From: Alteromonas genovensis
Lineage (GTDB): Bacteria; Pseudomonadota; Gammaproteobacteria; Enterobacterales; Alteromonadaceae
Assembly: GCF_010500895.1 (NCBI RefSeq)
Contig: NZ_JAAAWO010000005.1
Span: 62,001-126,000 of the forward strand
Direction: 5' to 3'
Length of the DNA stretch: 64,000 nt
Part shown: in pieces, positions 17,643-27,434 of the stretch
How positions within the stretch are numbered: position 1 is the stretch's first letter
Layout: every line of letters begins with the position of its first letter
Program-made: the position numbers and the translations under genes
The notes under the pieces: model-generated
Told to the model about the DNA's origin: nothing
Databases searched by the model: none
The model's input: the letters and a program-made list of their open reading frames with translations, nothing else

Positions 17643-18674
17643 TTACTCGCTACCGCAGGACTGGCGTATGATGATATCAGCAGGCATTAGATAGTCTTCT
17701 ACTTTCTCGTTGTTAATGGCCCTTAATAAGGTGTCGACCAATAACTCTCCCGCAAGATTGGTATTTTGTTGCACAGTAGATAATGCAGGGGTGGTGTACG
17801 CAGAAACCGCAATATTGTCATAGCCAACCACTGCCACATCCTGTGGCACATTGATGTTGGCCCGTCGTAAGGCACGCAGTGCGCCCATTGCGATTAAATC
17901 TGAGGCGCATACAATTGCTTCAGGCAGCTCGTTACATTCTATTAATGAGCGAACAGCGTCTGAGCCATCATCTTCTGTGGAAATGGCGTTTCGCTGAACA
18001 CTTTTAGCGGTAAGGTTATGTTTTTCTAATGTGTCGGTATAACCGCGATATCGCGCCATAAATTCAGGCGCATGAACGCCATTGTCGCCAATAAAGGCAA
18101 AGGTTTTTTTACCTAACGCGATTAAGTGCTCGGTAATACTTTGTCCGCCTTGATAATTATCGCAGCCAATACTGACTCCAGGGTGGTCCTTATCAGGGGC
18201 GCCCCAACGAACAAAATGCGTGCCCTGCGACTCAAGCTGCGCCACTTTGGTTTGATAGTCGGTGTAGTTGCCATACCCTAATAAGATAATGCCGTCTGCT
18301 TTATTTGAGTCTTCATATTCCGCATGCCAATCGTCTTCTAAATTTTGAAAAGAGACTAAAAGATCGTAATTCGCTTTTGCACAGGCACGTGTGATGCTGC
18401 CTAGCATGGCAAGGAAAAAAGGGTTTATCATTGAGTCGTCTGAGGTGGGGTCCTCAAAAAGTAAAAGGGCAATCGTACTGCTTTTTTGCTTTCTCAAATT
18501 GCTCGCATTTTTATCGACTTTATAATTGAGTTCTTGTGCGATTCGCTGCACGCGCTCTCTTGTTTCTAAATTAACAAGAGGGCTATTGTTTAGTGCTCTT
18601 GAAACGGTTGATTGTGAAACACCGGCCAAGTGAGCAATATCAAAAGAGGTCGCTTTTTCTTTCATAAACATCAT
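17643..18674 (-). CDS. LacI-family transcriptional regulator, probable maltodextrin regulator (MalR-like)
   Basis: 343 residues. The N-terminus holds the LacI helix-turn-helix (FDIAHLAGVSQSTVSRALNNSPLVN) and hinge helix (LNYKVDKNASNLRKQ), followed by a periplasmic-binding-protein-like effector domain ending ADIIIRQSCG. The gene faces the glucan operon across a shared terminator. LacI-family proteins bind palindromes with a central CG, and the only repeated palindrome of that type seen in this locus is TGAATACGTATGCA at 9860 and 12142. Control of those two transcripts is therefore a reasonable inference; the effector is probably maltose or a derivative. Starts at ATG 18674, 18671 or 18665 are hard to separate. 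Confidence 0.9.
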   Translation of the reverse strand: MMFMKEKATSFDIAHLAGVSQSTVSRALNNSPLVNLETRERVQRIAQELNYKVDKNASNLRKQKSSTIALLLFEDPTSDDSMINPFFLAMLGSITRACAKANYDLLVSFQNLEDDWHAEYEDSNKADGIILLGYGNYTDYQTKVAQLESQGTHFVRWGAPDKDHPGVSIGCDNYQGGQSITEHLIALGKKTFAFIGDNGVHAPEFMARYRGYTDTLEKHNLTAKSVQRNAISTEDDGSDAVRSLIECNELPEAIVCASDLIAMGALRALRRANINVPQDVAVVGYDNIAVSAYTTPALSTVQQNTNLAGELLVDTLLRAINNEKVEDYLMPADIIIRQSCGSE

Positions 18675-18906
18675 TTCTCGCTACAACGACATCGTTGCCA
18701 TCAAAATCAGATTAACACATTTTTCCCTTAAGTCTTGTTTTTGAACTATGAAGCCCGATAGTGAATTATCGACGCATCCTTTTACAAAACAGCTTGCGCC
18801 CTTTATTTCGCTATCATCTATAGTGCGGTGTTTAATGTGAAAGGTAGCAATATCGGCCTCTGTCGTCGGTTATTCAACCAGTTGTCAGCGTTAAATGAAT
18901 AAAACG

Positions 18907-18936
18907 TGGTTGAAGCATTTGTGTCAGTGGTATACT
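18907..18936 (+). promoter_or_regulatory. possible glnS promoter
   Basis: A good -10 box TATACT (18931-18936), with TGGTTG at 18 bases or TTGAAG at 15 bases upstream as -35. It lies 44 bases before the glnS start. Confidence 0.45.
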
Positions 18937-18979
18937 CACGTTATTAATATAATTACTTGTGCATAAGGGGAACATGCGA

Positions 18980-20647
18980 ATGGCCGAGACTGAGCATCGT
19001 CCGACCAATTTTATCCGTCAAATCATTGATAAAGATCTTGCCAGTGGTTTGCATGACTCAATAAAAACGCGGTTTCCGCCGGAGCCAAATGGCTTTCTTC
19101 ACATTGGTCATGCCAAATCCATTTGCTTGAACTTCGGTATTGCAAAAGATTACACGGGAACCTGTAATCTGCGTTTTGACGACACGAATCCAGCAAAAGA
19201 AGATATTTCTTTTGTTAATTCGATTAAGGAAGACGTTAAATGGCTCGGTTTTACATGGAGCGGTGATGAGCGTTATTCCTCTAACTACTTCGACCAGCTA
19301 CACGGCTTTGCAAACGAATTGATTGATAAAGGCTTAGCTTATGTCGATTTTTCTAGCCAGGAAGTCATGCGTGAATTGCGCGGTACCTTGAAAGAGCCGG
19401 GTAAAAATAGCGCCTATCGCGACACCGATGTAGAAACCAATAAACGTGAATTCGCTAAGATGACCGCCGGTGACTATGCCGAAGGCGAATGCAGCCTGCG
19501 CGCCAAAATCGACATGACTTCGCCGTTTATGTGCATGCGCGACCCGGTTATTTACAGAGTGAAGCACGCCCACCATCATCAAACTGGTGATAAATGGTGT
19601 GTGTATCCAATGTACGATTTTACGCACTGTATATCAGATGCCATTGAGGGCATTACGCATTCATTGTGTACGTTAGAATTTCAAGACAACCGCCGTTTAT
19701 ACGACTGGGTGATTGAGAATATCTCTATCGATTGCAGCCCTAAGCAGTATGAATTCTCTCGACTAAACTTGGAATACACGGTGCTAAGTAAACGCCGTCT
19801 TATTCAGTTGGTTGATGAAAAACACGTTCATGGCTGGGATGACCCACGCATGCCAACGGTAGCTGGCCTGCGTCGTCGCGGATATACGCCAGGCTCTATT
19901 GTTGAGTTTTGTAAGCGCATCGGCGTGACTAAAATGGACAATATGGTTGAAATGTCCATGCTAGAAGCCTGTATTCGCGATGACTTAAACGTGAATGCAC
20001 CTCGTGCAATGGCCGTACTTGACCCTATAAAAGTGGTTATTGAGAACTACGAAGAAGGCGCTTCTGAAACCTTGGCGGCTCCTAATCATCCGAATGATGA
20101 GGCAATGGGTACTCGAGACATCACGTTTAGTCGTGAAGTCTGGATTGAAGCAGAGGATTTCCGTGAATCAGCAAATAAAAAGTTCAAGCGACTGGTACTT
20201 GAAAAAGAAGTTCGCCTTCGCAACGCCTATGTAGTGAAAGCAAACCGCGTAGAGAAAGACGAAGAGGGCAATGTAACTACCGTATATTGTACCTACGATC
20301 CGGATACGTTAGGTAAAGATCCAGCTGATGGCCGCAAGGTGAAAGGGGTTATTCATTGGGTAGATGCAGCAACGGCCAAAGCTGCAGAGTTCCGTTTATA
20401 CGACCGCTTGTTCAATGTACCTAATCCTGCTGCCGAAGAAGACTTTACCGATGCTATCAATCCAGAATCTCTTGACGTAAAACAAGGTTGGGCTGAAGCT
20501 GGCTTGGTAGAGAATGTACCTGAAGTTGGTGCATGGCAATTTGAGCGTACCGGTTATTTCTGTTTAGATAACGACAGTACTGCTGAAAAGCCTGTATTTA
20601 ATCGCACGGTAGGTCTGCGAGATACTTGGGCAAAAATGGAAGGCTAA
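18980..20647 (+). CDS. glnS: glutaminyl-tRNA synthetase
   Basis: Charges tRNA-Gln with glutamine in the cytoplasm (class I synthetase). The 555-residue product from ATG 18980 begins [17 protein letters not shown], matching the E. coli start region and length; upstream GTG 18959 and ATG 18974 are less likely, and AAGGGG sits well for 18980. HIGH is at residues 41-44 after PPEPNGFL, and the KMSKS-like loop is VLSKR at 268-272. The C-terminal anticodon-binding beta-barrels end in [16 protein letters not shown]. Monocistronic, with its own terminator. Confidence 0.97.
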   Translation: MAETEHRPTNFIRQIIDKDLASGLHDSIKTRFPPEPNGFLHIGHAKSICLNFGIAKDYTGTCNLRFDDTNPAKEDISFVNSIKEDVKWLGFTWSGDERYSSNYFDQLHGFANELIDKGLAYVDFSSQEVMRELRGTLKEPGKNSAYRDTDVETNKREFAKMTAGDYAEGECSLRAKIDMTSPFMCMRDPVIYRVKHAHHHQTGDKWCVYPMYDFTHCISDAIEGITHSLCTLEFQDNRRLYDWVIENISIDCSPKQYEFSRLNLEYTVLSKRRLIQLVDEKHVHGWDDPRMPTVAGLRRRGYTPGSIVEFCKRIGVTKMDNMVEMSMLEACIRDDLNVNAPRAMAVLDPIKVVIENYEEGASETLAAPNHPNDEAMGTRDITFSREVWIEAEDFRESANKKFKRLVLEKEVRLRNAYVVKANRVEKDEEGNVTTVYCTYDPDTLGKDPADGRKVKGVIHWVDAATAKAAEFRLYDRLFNVPNPAAEEDFTDAINPESLDVKQGWAEAGLVENVPEVGAWQFERTGYFCLDNDSTAEKPVFNRTVGLRDTWAKMEG

Positions 20648-20670
20648 TATAGCGCTTCGTCTAATGATCA

Positions 20671-20697
20671 AAAAGCCGCGTTAACGCGGCTTTTTTG
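20671..20697 (+). terminator. glnS terminator
   Basis: AAAAGCCGCG-TTAA-CGCGGCTTTTTT, 23 bases after the glnS stop. A textbook intrinsic terminator. Confidence 0.9.
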
Positions 20698-20803
20698 TTG
20701 CCCTGCAAATACAGCTCGGTATCACTACTTACTTGTGTCAAAGCCTCTTGTGTCCAAACCTGCCCATGTCAAAGCCTGATCATATTAAACTTGGCGGCTT
20801 AGG

Positions 20804-21547
20804 TTACTTTGGCTGGCAATCCAAAGACTCACCGTTAACATCCGCGCTATCATTACCCATCAAGTACAAGTACGTAGGCATAATGTCTTCTGGCGTTTTT
20901 AATGTTTCAGGGGGTTCTGCCGGAAATGCTTGGGCGCGCATGTTTGTTCGCGTAGCGCCTGGGTTGATGCAGTTAAAGCGGATAGACTTGTTCTGGTATT
21001 CGTCTGCTAGAGTTTGCATAACCCCTTCGGTAGCAAACTTAGACACCGCATAGGTTCCCCAAAAGGCGCGACCCTTTCTACCTACACTTGAGGTGGTGAA
21101 AATCACTGAGGCGCTATCAGATTTCAAAAGAGCAGGGAGTAATGCCTGCGTCATATACACCATACCGTTTAGGTTTATTTGCATGACATCTTGCCATTCT
21201 TGAGCGTCAATATCTTTAAATGCACTTAAATGGCCAAGAATAGAGGCGTTGTGCAACACCCCATCTAAACGACCGAACTGGTCTATAATAGTCTGAGTCA
21301 TTTGTTGATAATGACTAGGCGTAGCACCTTTTATATCTAAAGGCACAATCGCAGGCTCTGCGCCCTTAGCGGCAACTATGTCGTCGTACACAGCTTCAAG
21401 CTTGGCGACAGTTCTGCCAAGCAATATACAAGTCGCACCAAATGCTGCGTAAGTTTTAGCCGCTTGCGCACCAATACCATCACCGGCGCCAGTAATAAGA
21501 ATTACTTTATCGTTTAATAAATTGCTGGGCGCATTATAGTCGTTCAT
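20804..21547 (-). CDS. yciK: YciK-family short-chain dehydrogenase/reductase
   Basis: 247-residue Rossmann-fold oxidoreductase. TGAGDGIG (residues 19-26) is the cofactor-binding glycine motif, LHNAS is the NAG-type motif, a Ser lies in FTTSSVGRKG, and Y-x-x-x-K is in YAVSKFA; NCINPGATRT follows. The N-terminus APSNLLNDKVILITGAGDGIG and the order of motifs match gammaproteobacterial YciK. The physiological substrate of that family is not established. It is convergent with glnS across about 150 bases and divergent from the lipase gene. Confidence 0.85.
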   Translation of the reverse strand: MNDYNAPSNLLNDKVILITGAGDGIGAQAAKTYAAFGATCILLGRTVAKLEAVYDDIVAAKGAEPAIVPLDIKGATPSHYQQMTQTIIDQFGRLDGVLHNASILGHLSAFKDIDAQEWQDVMQINLNGMVYMTQALLPALLKSDSASVIFTTSSVGRKGRAFWGTYAVSKFATEGVMQTLADEYQNKSIRFNCINPGATRTNMRAQAFPAEPPETLKTPEDIMPTYLYLMGNDSADVNGESLDCQPK

Positions 21548-21853
21548 GATTGTCCTTCAGTTACATCGTGCAAAGAGGCTTTGCAAGGCGTTTTACAAGT
21601 GGTGTGATGATACTCAACCTGACCGCTAAGTAAAACAATCCTGTCAAAAACCTGCTAAACGTAAAAAAAGTTCACCAAACTAGTTAACAAAACTTTGCAA
21701 AGTTGCAACAAAGTCAATAAGATTGAGGAAGATACAACTGGTCTAACATGTTTGAAACGATCTTCTATGCCTGTTAAAGCAGGATAGACCAAGCTATTTT
21801 AATAAAACCGAATTTTAGACACAGAATAACAACAATGCTTGTAGGGAGTAGAG
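21548..21853. other. divergent promoter region between yciK and the lipase gene
   Basis: 306 bases without a gene. It contains the perfect 14-base palindrome AACTTTGCAAAGTT at 21691-21704. Both flanking genes read outward from here, so promoters for both must lie inside. No clear -35/-10 pair was decided. Confidence 0.6.
21691..21704. promoter_or_regulatory. perfect 14-bp palindrome, possible operator
   Basis: AACTTTGCAAAGTT equals its own reverse complement. It is about 150 bases from each flanking start codon. The cognate protein is unknown. Confidence 0.5.
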
Positions 21854-24451
21854 ATGAGAAAACTCGTATTAAGTTCCAGTGTGGCCCTTGCACTGGGTCT
21901 AGCAGGCTGTGGTGGCTCCGATGAAACCCTTTCCGACATTCAGGCCGAAACAGAAGTACAAACCCCATTCTCGCGAATAGTATTTGATCCAGCAGCAGGG
22001 AACCTCAACATTCCTAACGACCTATTAATGCTGCCAGGCGATGATGGCTTTTTCGATTACACACTAAACATACCGGTTGCCGATCCCACTGATTTTGGTG
22101 ACCCACAAAACGCATTAAACGTACTAGACGGTTGGTCGACCCAACATCCGTTTGTAATTAATGTTGAAACGCCGGTGAATACGTCATTGGATGAATCATC
22201 ACTTTCTGCTGGTATTTTGCTGTTTGAGGCAACCTTAGGCCTTGATCAATCCGACCCAGATTGTGCACAAATCTCTACACCATCAGCAGGCTGTAAGTTA
22301 GGTGAGCAGCTTACTTTCGGCGTAGATTATGTTTTGAGCTTAGCTGATAACAACACGGTTTCATTCGTACCTTTAAAGCCGCTTAAACCAGCGCAAGGTT
22401 ACATGCTTGTAATGACGACCGACCTTAAAGATTCATCGGGTAAGTCGGTGCAAGGTTCTACGACCTGGGATTTAGTCAGATTAGATATCAACACAAACCC
22501 ACTAGCAACTGATGCGCAGCTGCAGCTTCAGGGTCTAGTTAACTCATTGGTTAATCCACTGATTAGTGCCGGGTACGAACGCGAAGAGCTTACCTACGTA
22601 TCTGCGTTTACTACCCAGTCTATTGCTAACTCTCTTGATACCATCAAGAAGGTGATGATTAGTGAATTTGCTGCCCGCGCAGGTGCTGGCGACCCTACGG
22701 CAGGACAAGCGTTACCTGCAATTGTAGTGGGTGATGCCGATGAAGATCCTACCGCAATGGAGGCACTCAATCTCGTTACTACCGAAGTAGTGGCAGGAGC
22801 AGTGAATACAGGTAAAGAAGGCTTACCGGCTCAAACCCAAGCATTTATTGATGCAACGGATTTTAGTGCATTAGAAACGTGTGCTGGTTTAGCAGGCACA
22901 GCTTCTGGTCAGCTTTCTGCACAGTGGGGCGCACTTAATGAGTTCGCGGTGGGTGTATCTACTGCAATTCTCACTGAAGTTGGTCCATTCTGTGCAGCCC
23001 AGCGCTATGAAGGAAATATTAACCTTCCATATTTCTTGGGTGTTCCATCTGCTGAAAACCCACTTGCACCGGTTAACCAGTTTTGGACTGCAGCCTGTGA
23101 CAGCGGTATCGTGCTAGCAGGCGCACCACAGGAAGCATTGGCAGCGGCGACGCCAGGTCCTAATGCGCAAACGTGTTCTGCGCTAGGTCTTGCCGATCTT
23201 CGCGTTAACGGTGAAAAATTAGATAGTGCTCGTAACATTACTAAATTCAACCCATATCCACAGCCTACTGGCGGTAATATGGGCACTGAAGCGTTGGATG
23301 TTCAGGTAACTATTCCAGACCCAGCCATTGCAGGTGCCATAGGTTTCCCTATCAGTATGCCTGAAGCAGGTTGGCCTGTAGTTATCCTTGCTCACGGTAT
23401 CACCAGCCAAAAAGAAGACATGTTAGCCATTACCGGTACACTAGCACTAGCAGGTGTAGCCTCGGTTGCTATCGATCAGCCCATTCACGGTAGCCGTGGA
23501 TTCGATCTTGATGGCGACGGAATGGACGACCTTAATGCAACTTCGGTAAGTGCAACGCACTACATGAACCTTGCTAGTTTGCCTACTGCAAGAGACAACC
23601 TGCGTCAAAGCGTATCTGATTTACTTGGTATACGTCTTGGGCTTAACGCGGTAGTCGATACCACAGCTACACAGGGTGTTAAGTTTGATACAAGTCGTGT
23701 ATCAATCATGGGTGTATCGTTAGGTGCAATTACAGGTGGTAATTTTGCAGCCTTAGCAAATACGTCCATGGGCGGCGATTTAGCCGCACTTGATGGCATG
23801 TTTGCAATCAAACAAGCGTCTCTTGAGTCTCCTGGAGGCGGTGCAGCTCAATTCTTAATTGAATCACCGTCGTTTGGACCGCTGATTAAAGGACTTCTGC
23901 TTTCTCAAGCATCAGATGACTTCGTTGCGCTATTGAACCAGTTGTTTGAAACAACTGATGTCAACGAAGCTCAGCTAGTTGAAGCGGTCGCCGTGTTTGA
24001 AGCAAACCTTACTGAAGCACAAGCAGCCGCGGTTAACGCTGTTTTTGCTGAGTTTGCCTTTGCTGCACAAACCGTGATGGATTCAGGTGACCCAACAAAC
24101 TATGCACAAACTCTAGGAAGTAGTACCCCTGTGCACATGATGACAGTAGTGGGCGATGGCAGTGCAGAAAACCTGCCTGACCAAGTTATCCCTGTTTCTA
24201 CTGCGTTGCCGTTGTCTGGTCAGCTTCCACTAGCTAACATCATTGGACTTGAGCAGGTATCAACGACAGTAGGGCCTCAAGCAGACCCTATCAGCGGACT
24301 GGTACTGTTTAACAGTGGTGCTCATGCATCTAGCTTGAGCCCGGCTTCAAATGCCGCAGTGACCGCAGAAATGCAGCGTCAGGTTGCAACGTACGTCTCT
24401 TCTGATGCAGGCCTTCTGCCAATCAGTGATGAGTCTGTCGTCGCAAACTAA
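21854..24451 (+). CDS. Pla-1/cef-type extracellular lipase, lipoprotein
   Basis: 865 residues starting at ATG 21854 after GGGAG. The lipoprotein signal ends in LAGC. The N-terminal half (about 1-480) is a large beta-rich region with FDPAAGNLNIPNDLLM, a segment characteristic of this family. The alpha/beta-hydrolase domain follows: VILAHGITSQKEDM (oxyanion region), IDQPIHGSRG, and nucleophile Ser622 in GVSLG. The C-terminal His is probably in the NSGAHASSL segment. The family contains the Pla-1/cef lipases of Vibrio and Aeromonas, which act on phospholipids or glycerides. An outer-membrane or surface location is inferred from the lipobox. A terminator follows. Confidence 0.88.
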   Translation: MRKLVLSSSVALALGLAGCGGSDETLSDIQAETEVQTPFSRIVFDPAAGNLNIPNDLLMLPGDDGFFDYTLNIPVADPTDFGDPQNALNVLDGWSTQHPFVINVETPVNTSLDESSLSAGILLFEATLGLDQSDPDCAQISTPSAGCKLGEQLTFGVDYVLSLADNNTVSFVPLKPLKPAQGYMLVMTTDLKDSSGKSVQGSTTWDLVRLDINTNPLATDAQLQLQGLVNSLVNPLISAGYEREELTYVSAFTTQSIANSLDTIKKVMISEFAARAGAGDPTAGQALPAIVVGDADEDPTAMEALNLVTTEVVAGAVNTGKEGLPAQTQAFIDATDFSALETCAGLAGTASGQLSAQWGALNEFAVGVSTAILTEVGPFCAAQRYEGNINLPYFLGVPSAENPLAPVNQFWTAACDSGIVLAGAPQEALAAATPGPNAQTCSALGLADLRVNGEKLDSARNITKFNPYPQPTGGNMGTEALDVQVTIPDPAIAGAIGFPISMPEAGWPVVILAHGITSQKEDMLAITGTLALAGVASVAIDQPIHGSRGFDLDGDGMDDLNATSVSATHYMNLASLPTARDNLRQSVSDLLGIRLGLNAVVDTTATQGVKFDTSRVSIMGVSLGAITGGNFAALANTSMGGDLAALDGMFAIKQASLESPGGGAAQFLIESPSFGPLIKGLLLSQASDDFVALLNQLFETTDVNEAQLVEAVAVFEANLTEAQAAAVNAVFAEFAFAAQTVMDSGDPTNYAQTLGSSTPVHMMTVVGDGSAENLPDQVIPVSTALPLSGQLPLANIIGLEQVSTTVGPQADPISGLVLFNSGAHASSLSPASNAAVTAEMQRQVATYVSSDAGLLPISDESVVAN

Positions 24452-24473
24452 GCGTTACAAATGTTCCATTTAA

Positions 24474-24499
24474 GAAGCCGGCGAAAGCCGGCTTTTTTG
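24474..24499 (+). terminator. lipase gene terminator
   Basis: AAGCCGGC-GAAA-GCCGGCTTTTTT with a stable GAAA tetraloop, 23 bases after the lipase stop. Confidence 0.92.
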
Positions 24500-24635
24500 T
24501 TTCTAAGTGTGACTGTTATTTGAATGTTGCGTTTTGTTAATGTAATGTGAATTGGTCGGATGTGTTGTGGCATCAAGCAAAACGCTTTGGGGTGTTGGCT
24601 CGCCATATTTGCATTTATTCACAAGGAAACTATCA

Positions 24636-27215
24636 ATGACAATAACTAAAAATATTCACCCTACACGGACTTTAATCGCACTATCTGTTGCCGCCTGTTT
24701 AGCTGGGTGCGGTGACAATGACAATGACTTTTCAGATGTACAAGACGGCAGCACTCCAGTGTCCCCGCCACCCGTTGTAACCGCACCTACACCTGTTCCT
24801 GCGTTTGACACCGATGGTTCATTAACGGCTGACATTACGTGGACAACCTATGGCGTACCTCACGTCAAAGCCGATAACCTTGAAAGCATGGCCTATGGAG
24901 TTGGTTATGCATTTGCCAGAGACAATATGTGCGTGCTGGCAGACCAAATTTTGAAATACAATTCTGAGCGAGCCAAGTACTTTGGCCCCGATATGCAGCC
25001 TGGTAGTGGTGATTCAGAGCACCTTATCAACGACTTTGGCTTTCTTACATTAGGTATTCGTGACCTAGCAGAAGACAACTTGCCTCGTTTGTCTGCCAAT
25101 TCTAGAGCTATGTTTCAAGGCTACACAGCGGGTTATAACCGTTATTTAGACGAAACGCCTGTAGCAGAACAGGATCAAAGCTGTGCAGGCCAGCCTTGGG
25201 TACAACCCATTGATAGCGTAGATTTACTGACCTATTCTTTAGGTGTGGCGCTATTGCCAGGTGCTGCCAACTTTTTAGGCCCCATGTTTTTAGCCGCGCC
25301 TGAAGGTGAGAATTACCTCCCAACCCCAGCGCCAACCGCAGCTTCAGGTCAAACTGCAAGTGCTCAAGCGCAAACACCATCAAATGCCGAAAATACGCCA
25401 ACGACAGCATTTAAAATGAACCCATCGATCACTTTACCGGAAAGAAACCCACAAGAAATGGGGTCAAACGGGTGGGGGCTGGGTAGCGATAAAACTACTA
25501 ACGGTAAAGGGATTGTTTTAGGTAACCCCCATTTTCCTCACACCGGTAATTTACGCTTTTGGAACTTCCATGCGCAAATTCCCGATTATCTAAATGTTAC
25601 GGGGAGTTCCTTAATGGGCCTTCCAGGTGCAGTCAACATTGGGTTTAACGAAAACGTAGCGTGGACACACACGTTCTCTACAGCAGAGCACTTTGTGGTT
25701 TATCAACTTAGTTTAGATGAAGATGATGCGTCGGGAATGAGTCATATAGTCGATGGCAACAAGCGCATTATTTATGAAAAACCACTGCAGATAGAAGTTG
25801 CTGTTGGCGGTGGACAAACTATTGCGCTTAATAAAACGTCTTATTACACCAACTATGGTCCAATGATAGAAGTGCCTGGAAATTTTGGCTGGGACAACGA
25901 AACTGCATTTGCCATTAAAGACGCCAACCTGCCTAATTTTGATGTTGTCGATCACTGGTTAGCCATGAATATGGCTTCTTCGATGGACGAGTTCAAGCAA
26001 GCGTTTAAAGATTATGATGGTGTTATCTTTAACAATACGATGGCAGCCTCAAGTGATGGCCAAGTGTTTTACATTGATGATTCAACAGTACCGAATTTGA
26101 CTGAAACAGCTATCAATGAATTAACGACAAACCCACTGCTAATACAAACTAAGGCTGCAGCGGGCTTTACCGTGTTGCCTGGGTTTATTTCACAGTTCGA
26201 TTTTGATGGCCCTGTACCTTATGAGGAAGCGCCAAAATACGAGGGGACAGATTCGGTACAAAACTCTAACGATAGCTTTTGGCTAACTAACCTGTCTTCA
26301 CCAATAACGGGTGTAAACCCACTATATGGTAATACTGAGAATCAACAATCTCTGCGCTCTAGAATGGGCCAGAAGTTTATCGAGACTGAGGCTGGAAGTG
26401 ATGAGACCTTCACCCCCGAAGAAGTTGAGGAGCTTTTATTAAATAACCGCAGTTATCTTGCTGAAGACATTTTACCGAGCCTACTACAAGCATGTACTGA
26501 ACAAGGTGATACGCCGGTAAATGTTGACGGTACAGACGTAGATATCTCGGCTGCCTGTGATGCCCTTGGTGCGTGGGATAGTACAATGAACACCTCTAGC
26601 GTTGGCGCACATGTGTTTAGAGAATTTGCATTCCAGTTTAATCAAAACCCACAGTGGGAAGTGCCTTTCTCTCTTGAGTCTCCTGTTACAACGCCTACAG
26701 GCTTAGTTCAAAACGACACCACCATGCAACAATTAGCAAAAGCGGTTCAGGTTATTGAACAAGCGGGTGTTGAATTTGATGCTACCCTAGGTGAAGTTCA
26801 ATTTGTTGAGCGTAGCTTACCGAGTGGTGCTGCAAGTGGTGAAAAACTACCTTGGGGTGGTGCACACAATATCGAAGGTGGTTTCAATGTGTTTGATAGC
26901 ATTCGAGGCCGTGATGAGACCTTGCTGTCAAGACACCGTTATGAGCCGGTGAGCAACAACACCATCATGAGTGCAGAGGCTGGCGGGTATCATATTAACT
27001 ATGGAACAAGCTGGGCTATGGTGATCAGTTTTACTGAAGAAGGACCACAAGGGCGCGGAATATTAACGTATTCACAATCTCGCCAATTCGACAGTGAACA
27101 CTTCTTAGATCAAACCAGATTGTATTCTGACCAACCTACATTGAGAGATATTTATTTCACAGATGAAGATATTGAAGCAAATACCATTGAGAAGATTACG
27201 CTATCGTCACAATAG
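24636..27215 (+). CDS. penicillin acylase family protein (Ntn-hydrolase), lipoprotein
   Basis: 859 residues from ATG 24636, placed by AAGGAAAC and by the lipoprotein signal (ACLAGCGDND); an upstream frame extension from 24552 has no signal. Family S45 proteins are cut autocatalytically: the alpha chain, a spacer, then a beta chain beginning with Ser. Here the spacer is Ala/Pro/Thr-rich (about residues 225-265) and the new N-terminus would be Ser277 in MGSNGWGLGS. NPHFPH and NIGFNENVAWTHT follow, as in the family. Substrates include beta-lactam side chains, acyl-homoserine lactones and other N-acyl amides; which applies cannot be decided. No luxI/luxR gene is nearby. Closest relatives are probably Alteromonadales acylases. 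Confidence 0.88.
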   Translation: MTITKNIHPTRTLIALSVAACLAGCGDNDNDFSDVQDGSTPVSPPPVVTAPTPVPAFDTDGSLTADITWTTYGVPHVKADNLESMAYGVGYAFARDNMCVLADQILKYNSERAKYFGPDMQPGSGDSEHLINDFGFLTLGIRDLAEDNLPRLSANSRAMFQGYTAGYNRYLDETPVAEQDQSCAGQPWVQPIDSVDLLTYSLGVALLPGAANFLGPMFLAAPEGENYLPTPAPTAASGQTASAQAQTPSNAENTPTTAFKMNPSITLPERNPQEMGSNGWGLGSDKTTNGKGIVLGNPHFPHTGNLRFWNFHAQIPDYLNVTGSSLMGLPGAVNIGFNENVAWTHTFSTAEHFVVYQLSLDEDDASGMSHIVDGNKRIIYEKPLQIEVAVGGGQTIALNKTSYYTNYGPMIEVPGNFGWDNETAFAIKDANLPNFDVVDHWLAMNMASSMDEFKQAFKDYDGVIFNNTMAASSDGQVFYIDDSTVPNLTETAINELTTNPLLIQTKAAAGFTVLPGFISQFDFDGPVPYEEAPKYEGTDSVQNSNDSFWLTNLSSPITGVNPLYGNTENQQSLRSRMGQKFIETEAGSDETFTPEEVEELLLNNRSYLAEDILPSLLQACTEQGDTPVNVDGTDVDISAACDALGAWDSTMNTSSVGAHVFREFAFQFNQNPQWEVPFSLESPVTTPTGLVQNDTTMQQLAKAVQVIEQAGVEFDATLGEVQFVERSLPSGAASGEKLPWGGAHNIEGGFNVFDSIRGRDETLLSRHRYEPVSNNTIMSAEAGGYHINYGTSWAMVISFTEEGPQGRGILTYSQSRQFDSEHFLDQTRLYSDQPTLRDIYFTDEDIEANTIEKITLSSQ

Positions 27216-27385
27216 GGCTATCGACAGAATAAGGCTATCGTCAGAACGAACGAGGGCTGGTATTATATTGCGCTAATATGTATAGCAAATAACGTAGTAC
27301 ACGTTACATAATACCAACAGTCGATAGGAAGAATGGGGTAGCGCACTTGTAGTTTTAGTATGCGTACCCATTTTATCTTTGCTTG

Positions 27386-27420
27386 TAAGGGTTTGAAGTG
27401 TTCAAACCCTTTATTTTTTT
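27386..27420 (+). terminator. terminator hairpin immediately upstream of sohB
   Basis: AAGGGTTTGA-AGTGT-TCAAACCCTT followed by a T-rich tail ending only 14 bases before the sohB start. It most likely ends the acylase transcript; if a promoter lies before it, it could attenuate sohB. Confidence 0.8.
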
Positions 27421-27434
27421 ACTAGGAGTAAGAT

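Noticed and set aside
24636..27215. Naming the acylase a quorum-quenching homoserine-lactone acylase
   Set aside because: The S45 fold is clear but substrate cannot be read from sequence, and no luxI/luxR gene is nearby.
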